IMG/VR virus record: IMGVR_UViG_3300048446_000378
Location: 1 to 32,881 of that record
From: a virus
DNA length: 32,881 nt
Strand: one strand, 5' to 3'
Shown: positions 1 through 6,312 of the stretch, in pieces
Position numbering within the stretch: position 1 is the first letter of the stretch
How the letters are laid out: every line of letters begins with the position of its first letter
Program-made: the position numbers and the translations under genes
Notes under the pieces: generated by a model
Told to the model about the DNA's origin: nothing
Seen by the model: only the letters and a program-made list of their open reading frames with translations
Databases searched by the model: none

Positions 1-144
1 ATTCAGTATGCTTATCGTTTAGCCCGCTGTGGTAAGACCAGTGTCAGGTACTGGACATTCCTAGGGGAAAACGTCAGCGACAGCTTCATTGAAGCACTAG
101 GAGACTTTTCTTTCGCGGTTCCCGTGTTAAAACTGAACCCATAA
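1..144 (+). CDS. 3' end of an unrecognised gene, cut by window edge
   Basis: Frame 1 is open from the first base to TAA at 142-144, giving 47 residues that end in ...VLKLNP. The start lies outside the window. The fragment is mixed in composition, with aromatic and charged residues (RYWTF, SFIEALGDF), and contains no motif I recognise. The main support for a real gene is position: the frame closes about 37 bases before a strong intrinsic terminator, as expected for the last gene of a transcript. A chance open frame of this length is possible, so function is left blank. Confidence 0.5.
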   Translation: MQYAYRLARCGKTSVRYWTFLGENVSDSFIEALGDFSFAVPVLKLNP

Positions 145-180
145 TTGCGTCCACTAAGTTCGTTTGACCAGCGAACATGT

Positions 181-230
181 ACCCCGCTTCGTAGGAATTA
201 TACCTTTCGCCTACGAAGCGGGGTTTTTTT
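181..230 (+). terminator. Intrinsic (rho-independent) terminator
   Basis: A perfect 14-bp GC-rich stem pairs 182-195 (CCCCGCTTCGTAGG) with 210-223 (CCTACGAAGCGGGG), has a 14-nt loop, and is followed by seven T residues at 224-230. It separates the upstream gene from the structural operon that starts at 298. The stem also forms on the minus strand, but the T-tract lies only on the + side. Confidence 0.95.
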
Positions 231-279
231 GTCCATATACATTGTGTGGAGAGTGCAATAGTCAACAGTAATACACGAA

Positions 280-290
280 GGGAGGTGATC
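280..290 (+). promoter_or_regulatory. Unusually strong ribosome binding site
   Basis: GGAGGTGATC at 281-290 is complementary over ten consecutive bases to the usual bacterial 16S rRNA 3' tail, with the core GGAGG 12 bases before the ATG at 298. No other start in the window has so long a match. It decides the start of the short 43-codon ORF and suggests high translation of the first gene after the terminator. I see no convincing -35/-10 promoter between 231 and 280. Confidence 0.75.
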
Positions 291-297
291 TAATCTA

Positions 298-429
298 ATG
301 GCTAAGAAGAAATCAAGCTCACTCAAAGAGAAACTCAACGGCGGGTATCAGAAAATGAAAAAAGGTTCTGATAAGAAGCGTTCAGAAAAGAAGAAGTCAG
401 AATGTTCCTGTGACAAATGCGAAGCATGA
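298..429 (+). CDS. Small Lys-rich protein with Cys cluster, 43 aa
   Basis: ATG at 298 to TGA at 427-429. About a third of the 43 residues are Lys (MAKKKSSS at the N-terminus, further KK and KKK runs), and the protein ends with a CxCxxC cluster (Cys 36, 38 and 41) and EA. The ten-base Shine-Dalgarno match directly upstream is the best evidence that it is translated. A basic chain with a terminal Cys cluster could bind nucleic acid or a metal, but I recognise no family. It is the first gene after the terminator, and the next frame begins around its stop codon, so translational coupling is likely. Confidence 0.65.
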   Translation: MAKKKSSSLKEKLNGGYQKMKKGSDKKRSEKKKSECSCDKCEA

Positions 430-430
430 G

Positions 431-811
431 ATGCAAGAATCCACTAGAACGATGGGCCAGTTCCAGACTTATGTCTGGGATAACTTATCTACCAAACGTA
501 CCGGGGTTGGTAGGGAAGTGGTCGATGATCTGGTGGCCTTGGCTGTACAGGAATGGCCTAGCGAACTTCTAAGTCAGTGCGACTTCAACTCTGTTGAGGA
601 AACTAAACTTCTTGCCGACTTGAAAACCAATGTCAAGCGGCAGGCGCAGTTGTTATATGGCGAAAAAAGATTCAAGAGCCTCTGGCTTATTGCACTACAA
701 CTGCTCCTGCCCTTGATACTGGAAGTCGTTCTTAAATGGTGGCGGGAAAGAAAAACTAATCGTGGTAAGCTAGCTACGTGGCGCAGGCACTGGGAGATAG
801 AACGTGAGTAG
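431..811 (+). CDS. Unknown single-pass membrane protein
   Basis: An open frame of 126 codons from ATG 431, one base after the preceding TGA; an in-frame GTG at 410 would add seven residues and overlap the previous gene. Neither start has a strong Shine-Dalgarno, so the ATG coupled to the previous stop is preferred. Counting from the GTG, residues 90-108 form one hydrophobic segment (SLWLIALQL...), preceded by a soluble, mixed-charge domain of about 85 residues and followed by a Trp/Arg/Lys-rich tail of about 25 residues. The positive tail after the segment suggests it stays cytoplasmic. A holin-like role is conceivable, but one membrane segment late in the chain is not diagnostic. Function unknown. 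Confidence 0.7.
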   Translation: MQESTRTMGQFQTYVWDNLSTKRTGVGREVVDDLVALAVQEWPSELLSQCDFNSVEETKLLADLKTNVKRQAQLLYGEKRFKSLWLIALQLLLPLILEVVLKWWRERKTNRGKLATWRRHWEIERE

Positions 812-1118
812 GATGATACCTTATCTTGTTAAATCTCTAAAAAACAGAGAAGCAGGAAACATCAATCTCAATACTAGGGAGAAAATACCAAACCCAAGCG
901 GCGGGTACTCCACGGTAAACAGTGCTAGTTACAACATTGACGGCAAAGAAGTGCTACTGCCTCGTTCGTTCAACAACAAAGCTGACAACACGGACGAAGA
1001 TACTGTAAACCAGTACCGCAAAACAGGAGAGCACCTAGGCAAGTTCCATACACCCCATCAGGCGAGTCGTTACGCCAGCAGGCTCCACGATAAACAAGCC
1101 GAACAGTACGGAGAATAA
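804..1118 (+). CDS. Small phage protein with a DGKEVLLP / HLGKF-type domain, 104 aa
   Basis: GTG start at 804 overlaps the previous stop by 8 bases, with GGGAGAT at 791-797 in good position; ATG 813 is a weaker alternative. The C-terminal two thirds resemble a short module I remember from many phage virion-associated proteins: IDGKEVLLP, then a YRKTGEHLGKF segment and a helical end with ASRYASRLHDKQAEQYG. In other phages this often sits inside larger structural proteins; here it stands alone after a 40-residue polar N-terminus. The exact role is not known to me. Its place ahead of the capsid block suggests a virion or assembly role (inference). Confidence 0.75.
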   Translation: MSRMIPYLVKSLKNREAGNINLNTREKIPNPSGGYSTVNSASYNIDGKEVLLPRSFNNKADNTDEDTVNQYRKTGEHLGKFHTPHQASRYASRLHDKQAEQYGE

Positions 1119-1121
1119 CTA

Positions 1122-2663
1122 ATGCCAATAGGTATGGAACAACAGATCATGAACTATGGGAAGCGTATGTACGATGCGCTCGATCCCTCCATATCAGGCG
1201 AAGATAAAGAAAAGTATTACGCCGAAGAGCAGGCAGCCGGTAAACCATCCGAACCAATGGCGGCCTATCGTGCCAGTATCGACGCAGAACTAGAGCAACC
1301 TATCAAGTATCGAGCCAATCCTGCCGACCCTAAGAGCGAGGTGTACACGAGCAAGGCCAAGTCGTACCTGATGTTGCAGGCTAACTTCGACCCCGAGGTA
1401 ATAAAGGCGACATATTCGTCAATATACGGGAATAAGTTCGACGGTTCGCCCGAGATAGCAGCGAGAGGCAGGGAAATACACCAATCGCTAGTAGATAACT
1501 ACCGTGCCGCTAGTCCGGGCGGGGCATTAGCGGATAACTCTGGTATTAGCCCGGAAGAGATGCAGCAATACCGGGATACCTACGGATCAGGTAGTGCAGG
1601 CTACTATTATCCCGAAAGACTGCAAGGTAACTTTGATTCGATGCGAAGAGCCGAGCTGTTCTCTGCATTATTGCCAGACGCTGCGGGTAATAGCACGGCA
1701 AATGCTCTAGCGGCGGCAGCCGGTGGGGCATTGGGTGGATTTAAGGGAGGCATGGAGCGATTCACCGGAAGAAACCCTAGTGCCAACGAAACCTTGGAAC
1801 TAGCTCGCATGAGATACGGCGGCATGGACGGCAGGGCCAAGGAAGCAAACTACTGGTATAACCGATCAAAGCCACAAGAAGGTGCAGTAAGGACGTTTCG
1901 TGATCCAAACACAGGAGATTCTTACTACCAAACCTATAGCTCTACAACAACTCCGGGTATATGGGGTGCATTAGGCGAAGATAACTCCCAAACCTACCCG
2001 TATATAGCCAGCGGAACCCTAGGTTTTAGCCAGCATCCCGGCATGGAGCCACATTTACGCAATTTTTTGCGTGATACGCAGCAAAACTACAAGCGTCCTG
2101 TACCTGTTCGCCCAGCAGGGGTGACTCCAGAGCAGATGATGGAGCGAAGAGAGTTCGTTGACGACTATAACACTGCAATGGATGGGTATATTCCTGCAAA
2201 AATAGGGCAAACTTTCGGCTTTTTACCCTCTGAATATAGCTCAAATGCACTGAATATGGGGCGTTATTTAGCCGAACCAATGACCGCTGTTGACCTCGCA
2301 CAGGTGTATGCAGGCAAGGGAGCAAGGGCTTTATTCCAACAATTAGCCGAAGAAGTGGGGGAAGACCAGACTTTCTCTACAACTCTCGAAGCAGCGGGTC
2401 TTGATCCTAACGACGAAGAGGCGGTCGGAGAACTAATCTACAAATACATCACAATGGCCCAGCCTGCTGCCACCAATAAATTCCTAGGCGAAGAATCCCC
2501 AGAGCCAATTATGTTTGACCGCAAAGGAAGCGACCAATTCTACGATCATGTCCAAAAACGCGAGCAGTATTGGGACAATAGACTGAGGGAAGCTGCCCGT
2601 AAAGCAGGGTATCAAGAAGATCGTAGCTGGCAGATGCCCGATCAATCTGTGTATTATCAATAA
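1122..2663 (+). CDS. Unrecognised phage protein upstream of scaffold, 513 aa
   Basis: ATG 1122 follows the previous stop by three bases, with GGAG at 1110-1113 as Shine-Dalgarno. The protein is polar, rich in Tyr, Glu, Ala and Gly, and mainly helical in appearance. An Ala/Gly-rich stretch (NALAAAAGGALGGFKGG, roughly residues 190-206) could be a flexible or membrane-interacting segment; there is no signal peptide. The C-terminal third is acidic and helical (VGEDQTF..., DPNDEEAVGEL). No catalytic motif is visible. Lying directly before the scaffold-like gene, it is probably a structural or internal virion protein; a protease or portal role has no support, and the portal is clearly elsewhere. 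2664-2725 downstream is a short gap with no clear signal. Confidence 0.8.
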   Translation: MPIGMEQQIMNYGKRMYDALDPSISGEDKEKYYAEEQAAGKPSEPMAAYRASIDAELEQPIKYRANPADPKSEVYTSKAKSYLMLQANFDPEVIKATYSSIYGNKFDGSPEIAARGREIHQSLVDNYRAASPGGALADNSGISPEEMQQYRDTYGSGSAGYYYPERLQGNFDSMRRAELFSALLPDAAGNSTANALAAAAGGALGGFKGGMERFTGRNPSANETLELARMRYGGMDGRAKEANYWYNRSKPQEGAVRTFRDPNTGDSYYQTYSSTTTPGIWGALGEDNSQTYPYIASGTLGFSQHPGMEPHLRNFLRDTQQNYKRPVPVRPAGVTPEQMMERREFVDDYNTAMDGYIPAKIGQTFGFLPSEYSSNALNMGRYLAEPMTAVDLAQVYAGKGARALFQQLAEEVGEDQTFSTTLEAAGLDPNDEEAVGELIYKYITMAQPAATNKFLGEESPEPIMFDRKGSDQFYDHVQKREQYWDNRLREAARKAGYQEDRSWQMPDQSVYYQ

Positions 2664-2725
2664 AAGCTGCTGACATAGCTTGCCTCTGACACGCGAAACT
2701 CTTGGGTGTCCCTAGGAGAACAATC

Positions 2726-3793
2726 ATGTCAGAAGAAGAAGTATCGGAAGAAGTCGAAGTCGCTGAGGCTTCAGCACCGGAAGCTGAAGTAGAGGAGTCC
2801 AGTGCCGGTGAGGTCGCCGAACAAGTTGAAACACAGGCAGAAACGCCTGAAGACGTTTGGCAACATTTCCGTGCAATGGAAGGGTTTAATGGTCAAGACG
2901 ACACTGCGATAGCACAACGTCTTTACCAAGCATTGCAGCAAGAACAAAGCGCACAACACGCCTTGCAGCAGTATCAGTCGATAATGCCGGTTGCTCAAGA
3001 ATACTTGAACAATCGAGAATCGTTTGAAGCATGGAAGGCTTCACAGGGCCAATCTCCGCAAGGAGCCGCCCCTGCTCAGGTACAGCCACAGCAGGCAAAA
3101 GAAGCAGAGTCGTGGTGGAATCCTCCAAAGATTTCTGACACTGACAAACGCTTCTTGTCCCGTGATGAAAACGGACGAGAGATAATCAGCGAGCAAGCAC
3201 CATTGGATGTTGCCGCAAGACTGCGTGACTATCAGTCGTACAGAACTGATTTTGCTGAGAGGCTAATTAACAATCCAGAAGAGACTTTGGGGCCAATGCT
3301 TGAGAAAGTAGCTACCGAAAAGGCTCAAGGAATAGTCGAGGAAAGGCTCAGTCAAGAGTCTGACCAAAACTACGTGAACAGTTTAGAGACTGAAAATAAG
3401 GACTGGTTGTACGACGAGAGAGGAAATGTATCTGCGGAGGGTCTCGCAGTCCAGAAATATATACAGGACGCAAAAGCAATGGGTATTGCTGGTGTTAAGC
3501 CTCGATGGGAGTTTGCCACGAAAATGGTTGAGAGGGATTTACTTCTCAGCAAAATGAACCGTGAGCAACAACAACCAGCGATGCAGCAACAACCAGCACA
3601 ACCTGTCGCCCAGCAACCTGTTGCTCAACAACCTACGCAGGCTGAACAAAACATGGAGTATCTGAGAAATCAGGCTCTAAGAAGTTCAAGTCAGCGTGGT
3701 GCGTCACAGCAAACCAACGCCCGTGCTCCTGAAGCTCAAATGACTTTCCAAGAAAGACTGCTGGCTCAGGCGCAAGAACAAGGACTTCTTTAG
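2726..3793 (+). CDS. Probable capsid scaffolding protein
   Basis: ATG 2726 is chosen over upstream TTG 2702 because AGGAGA at 2714-2719 is well placed and the acidic N-terminus begins there; the product is 355 aa. The first 45 residues are extremely acidic (SEEEVSEEVEVAE...), the middle is helical and Gln-rich, and residues of about 275-300 form a Gln/Pro-rich linker with repeated QQPVAQQP units. The C-terminus is basic to neutral and helical. Acidic, helical, Gln-rich proteins directly upstream of the major capsid gene are typically scaffolds, which fill the procapsid and leave before or during packaging. No protease domain is seen. The assignment rests on composition and position, not on a conserved motif. 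Confidence 0.8.
   Translation: MSEEEVSEEVEVAEASAPEAEVEESSAGEVAEQVETQAETPEDVWQHFRAMEGFNGQDDTAIAQRLYQALQQEQSAQHALQQYQSIMPVAQEYLNNRESFEAWKASQGQSPQGAAPAQVQPQQAKEAESWWNPPKISDTDKRFLSRDENGREIISEQAPLDVAARLRDYQSYRTDFAERLINNPEETLGPMLEKVATEKAQGIVEERLSQESDQNYVNSLETENKDWLYDERGNVSAEGLAVQKYIQDAKAMGIAGVKPRWEFATKMVERDLLLSKMNREQQQPAMQQQPAQPVAQQPVAQQPTQAEQNMEYLRNQALRSSSQRGASQQTNARAPEAQMTFQERLLAQAQEQGLL
3565..3648 (+). repeat. Short Gln/Pro-coding tandem repeats in scaffold gene
   Basis: CAACAACCAGC-type units recur here in degenerate form, encoding QQQPAMQQQPAQPVAQQPVAQQP. The repeat is in frame and makes a low-complexity linker before the C-terminal helical region of the scaffold-like protein. Such units expand and shrink by slippage, so length differences between related phages would be expected at this point. 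Confidence 0.7.
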
Positions 3794-3811
3794 TAAAAAG
3801 GAACTAGCGAT

Positions 3812-4966
3812 ATGGCCTCTCCTACTGATTGGAGCCGAGTAATCGGAACGACCATCGTTAATCACCTCCGCGAGGAAGAATTAACGACGTTTCGTAAGTT
3901 TAAGATTTTTGCAATGCTAGAGTCATCTGGCAATGTAGTTATGAACCAAAGCGGACGTGGGTTCGATTGGAATGTTCGATACCGTAATGCCCCAGTAAGT
4001 GGCAATACAGGTGACACTCCACGAACCTTCAGCCGTGTCAACATGTGGAAACGAGCCGAACTCCCTTGGAGAGGCTTCACAACCACTGACGCAATTTACC
4101 GGCGCGAGATGTTAGAAAATCGAGGGCAACAAGCTCTCGTTGACGTAGCGTCCAAGATGGCAGAACGACTCAAGGAAAGCCTAGAGCAGCACTTGAGCTA
4201 TCAGCCATATCGTGATGGCGACGACGCCAACAACTCCAATGATTTCCACGGACTCGAAAGTTTCCTTGGTTACACCGGAACAGTTGACGAGTCATCGTCT
4301 GACGTTGCAGCTTCTCGAACATCTTCCAACCTTGGAGACCGATTCGGTTTTCCAACTGGAACGTATGCTGGCCTAAGCACACAGCTTGGCTACTACGGTG
4401 GTGGTCGAGTAAATTCAACAACAGGCACATGGCCTGATACTCCTGTTGATCCAGAGTTGGACTTCTACTCGCCTATTGTAATTAACTACAATTCGCAGAG
4501 CTTTAACGACGAATCTACTCCAGCAGGTAACTGGACAAAGAATTGCGTTCAGGCTATCCGAGAAGGTATCCATCAATGTAAACGAAACGATACTAAAGAG
4601 GCTCAGATTGACCTCGTTGTTATCGACCGTTCCCTCTACATCAAGTTCTTGAATCAGTACAACGATCAAGAGCGAATTGTAGTTTCCAAGGAAAATGGAC
4701 TCAAAGCGATGGGCTTCAGCGATGTCGTTACTCTCGACGGCGTTGAAGTTACAAGTGAATACGCTTGTCCTAATGGTCGCGGTTATGGCATCTCTGTCGG
4801 GAACATGGAACTTCGTTGCCTTGAGAATCAACTCATGGTTGCTGAAGGCCCGTTCTACTCGGAAGAGACGCAATCTTATCGTTATGCTTGCTCAACTCTG
4901 GGCAACATGCGATTCCGTTCGCCTCGTAACTTCTTCACTCTCGCACCAGTAACCGCTGAATCATAA
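3812..4966 (+). CDS. Major capsid protein (probable)
   Basis: ATG 3812 with AAAAGGA at 3796-3802. The 384-residue product has the features of a phage major capsid protein: a helical N-terminal arm (residues 1-45), a region reading GRGFDWNVRYRNAPV followed by aromatic, beta-rich sequence, a long helix around residues 100-128 (ENRGQQALVDVASKMAERLK) matching an HK97-fold spine helix, and a C-terminal domain ending in beta strands (GNMRFRSPRNFFTLAP). LVVIDRSLYIKFLNQYND near residue 270 resembles the helix-strand element seen in many coat proteins. Placement between a scaffold-like and a decoration-like gene supports the call. It lacks the N-terminal protease-cleaved delta domain, fitting a separate scaffold. 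The HK97 fold is inferred. Confidence 0.88.
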   Translation: MASPTDWSRVIGTTIVNHLREEELTTFRKFKIFAMLESSGNVVMNQSGRGFDWNVRYRNAPVSGNTGDTPRTFSRVNMWKRAELPWRGFTTTDAIYRREMLENRGQQALVDVASKMAERLKESLEQHLSYQPYRDGDDANNSNDFHGLESFLGYTGTVDESSSDVAASRTSSNLGDRFGFPTGTYAGLSTQLGYYGGGRVNSTTGTWPDTPVDPELDFYSPIVINYNSQSFNDESTPAGNWTKNCVQAIREGIHQCKRNDTKEAQIDLVVIDRSLYIKFLNQYNDQERIVVSKENGLKAMGFSDVVTLDGVEVTSEYACPNGRGYGISVGNMELRCLENQLMVAEGPFYSEETQSYRYACSTLGNMRFRSPRNFFTLAPVTAES

Positions 4967-4979
4967 GGAGAAAGCAAAA

Positions 4980-5567
4980 GTGAGTAGTATTTTCTCAGAC
5001 CCATTCTTCCGTCGTGGATCAACCCTCTTGGGTGGCGAAGCGATTGAAACCGACGCTAATGGCCCTATTGCAGGGCGAGAGGTTGTCGGTCAGGTTAAGG
5101 CTTTCCAAGATCAGAAACCTACTGGGCTTGGCGAGCGTTATAGCAGTCGATTGGTTTACTGTGTAGCAGCACGTTACACAGGTAGTGCCAATCTTACATC
5201 GGCAGACGCAGGCAAGTTGTTCGTCTTTGACGCAACAACAACGTCCGGCGATTTGCTTGCAGCTTTCAAAGACGCAGCTACAGCAACAAACGCTAAAGCT
5301 GGCATCGCTGTTGGTGTCCTCGACGAGTATCTAACCGTTGACGTTCGACCGAACGACATCGTTTGGTTAGTAGTCAAGGGGCCAACAACTGTTCGACAGA
5401 CAAACGTATCTATCGTAAAGGGCAAGGGCATCTCGCCTTCAGCCACTGCGGGATCAGTTGTCACGGGTTCATCTTCGGCTGGAGATTTAGTTTGTGGACA
5501 AAAACTGGCAGAGACCAGTGCCGCAAACGCTCTTGTCCGAGTGAACATGCACAGTGATGCAATTTAA
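4980..5567 (+). CDS. Probable capsid decoration or head-stabilising protein
   Basis: GTG start at 4980 with AAGGAG at 4966-4971 just after the capsid stop; the product is 195 aa. It is Ala, Thr, Gly and Val rich with short alternating strands, a typical make-up for small beta-rich capsid accessory proteins. DEYLTVDVRPNDIVWLVVKGP near residue 120 followed by KGKGISPSATAG, and an ending with ETSAANALVRVNMH, resemble the pattern of head decoration (DUF2190-like) proteins, which often end with such a conserved A..LVRV strand. It sits directly after the major capsid gene and is the last gene before a terminator. A minor capsid protein is an alternative. Confidence 0.72.
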   Translation: MSSIFSDPFFRRGSTLLGGEAIETDANGPIAGREVVGQVKAFQDQKPTGLGERYSSRLVYCVAARYTGSANLTSADAGKLFVFDATTTSGDLLAAFKDAATATNAKAGIAVGVLDEYLTVDVRPNDIVWLVVKGPTTVRQTNVSIVKGKGISPSATAGSVVTGSSSAGDLVCGQKLAETSAANALVRVNMHSDAI

Positions 5568-5570
5568 TTA

Positions 5571-5593
5571 GATTGTACCTCCTCATCACAATC
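5571..5593 (+). promoter_or_regulatory. Hairpin with anti-Shine-Dalgarno loop
   Basis: GATTGT (5571-5576) pairs perfectly with ACAATC (5588-5593) around an 11-nt loop, ACCTCCTCATC, that contains ACCTCCT, the exact complement of the AGGAGGT ribosome-binding core. It sits 3 bases past the decoration gene stop and 3 bases before the next hairpin. It may be incidental, but a C-rich loop at an mRNA 3' end could pair with ribosome binding sites. Confidence 0.4.
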
Positions 5594-5596
5594 GGG

Positions 5597-5644
5597 CAGT
5601 GGCCTGCGGAGTTCCGGTGAACGGTTCCGTGGGCCACTGTTTTT
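5597..5644 (+). terminator. Intrinsic terminator after capsid genes
   Basis: CAGTGGCC (5597-5604) pairs with GGCCACTG (5632-5639), with inner pairing CGGA/TCCG (5607-5610 with 5626-5629) and CCG/CGG near the loop, and a T-tract at 5640-5644. It would end or attenuate the scaffold-capsid-decoration transcript before the terminase genes, helping keep capsid protein levels above packaging enzyme levels. Confidence 0.85.
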
Positions 5645-5646
5645 AT

Positions 5647-6312
5647 ATGACACAAAAAACAAAAACATGTTCGATATGCGGTCTTGTCTACCCAGAAGAT
5701 AAACAGCACTTTCGTAATAGAGTGCAGGGAGGCAAGCAGTATTGGTCGGCAGAGTGCCGGAAGTGTCGTGCAAAACAAGACGCTGCCAGTAATCTCCGCA
5801 AGAAAGAAAAGCGGGAGAAAGCACTAGGCAAGATTGAACACGACGGCGTTGGGTTGTTTATGAAAGCTATCCAAAAGGGTGGCTCCAATATCCCACACTC
5901 CGCTGAGTTAATAGAGCAGATGATGAACTACTTTGGTGGAGTAGGTGGATTCTCCGCTGTCATGGTCAAGCAATACTGGGACTCTGACCCGGGTGGCACA
6001 CAAAGAAGTAAGCTGCTCGAAACTATGTGCCGGTTAGTCCAAAAGAACGTAGAGCAGGGTGGGGCCAAGAAGCCCTTGGCTCTATGGTCTGAAGAAGAAC
6101 TCGAAGAAGAGCTTAATGCACGTATTCAAAATGCGTTCACCATCGTCCAAGGAGAGGTAGAAAATGGCGAAGAAGAAGGTAGCCAAAAAAACATCGAGGC
6201 GAAAGCATCCGGCACGGAAGCCGAAACAACTACCGACAGTCCCGGTGATGTCGGAGTTCCAAAAAGACGCAATAAGAGAACTACAAAGCGAAATAAAAGA
6301 TCGTCAGCTTGA
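5647..6312 (+). CDS. terS: Probable terminase small subunit with N-terminal zinc finger
   Basis: ATG 5647 is preferred to an in-frame GTG at 5599 because 5599 lies inside the terminator stem. The product has 221 aa. An N-terminal CxxC-25-CxxC cluster (Cys 8, 11, 37, 40) with many Lys/Arg forms a zinc-finger-like DNA-binding module; residues 84-165 are helical (HSAELIEQMMNYFGG, then RSKLLETMCRLVQKN and PLALWSEEELEEELNARI), as in small terminase cores. The last 49 residues, acidic then strongly basic (PKRRNKRTTKRNKR), are read in a frame that overlaps the start of the large subunit. Position directly before terL and helical content support terS; sequence alone does not prove it. TerS recognises phage DNA and controls the motor. 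Confidence 0.75.
   Translation: MTQKTKTCSICGLVYPEDKQHFRNRVQGGKQYWSAECRKCRAKQDAASNLRKKEKREKALGKIEHDGVGLFMKAIQKGGSNIPHSAELIEQMMNYFGGVGGFSAVMVKQYWDSDPGGTQRSKLLETMCRLVQKNVEQGGAKKPLALWSEEELEEELNARIQNAFTIVQGEVENGEEEGSQKNIEAKASGTEAETTTDSPGDVGVPKRRNKRTTKRNKRSSA
6149..6154 (+). promoter_or_regulatory. Shine-Dalgarno that fixes the TerL start
   Basis: AAGGAG at 6149-6154 lies nine bases before ATG 6164, inside the small terminase gene. The next in-frame ATG (6248) has no such site. This supports a genuine long overlap between the two terminase genes rather than a mis-called start. Confidence 0.75.

Noticed and set aside
269-285. TAATAC followed by GGGAGG, resembling a T7 RNA polymerase promoter
   Set aside because: Only the TAATAC and GGGAG ends match, with wrong spacing and no central CACTATA; the GGGAGG is better explained as ribosome binding site, and the motif does not recur before other genes.
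3961-3980. GGGTTCGATT resembling a tRNA T-loop
   Set aside because: It lies inside the capsid coding frame, with no cloverleaf arms around it. I see no tRNA in the window.
4415-4873. 152-codon minus-strand frame
   Set aside because: Antisense to the major capsid gene, whose + strand frame is clearly coding.
5599-5646. Upstream GTG extension of the small terminase
   Set aside because: It would place the N-terminus inside the intrinsic terminator stem; ATG 5647 is immediately after the T-tract.
6186-6192. A AAA AAC slippery heptamer in the TerS frame
   Set aside because: A -1 shift here enters the third frame and stops within about 20 codons, and does not join TerL, which lies in the +1 frame. 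No frameshift fusion supported.
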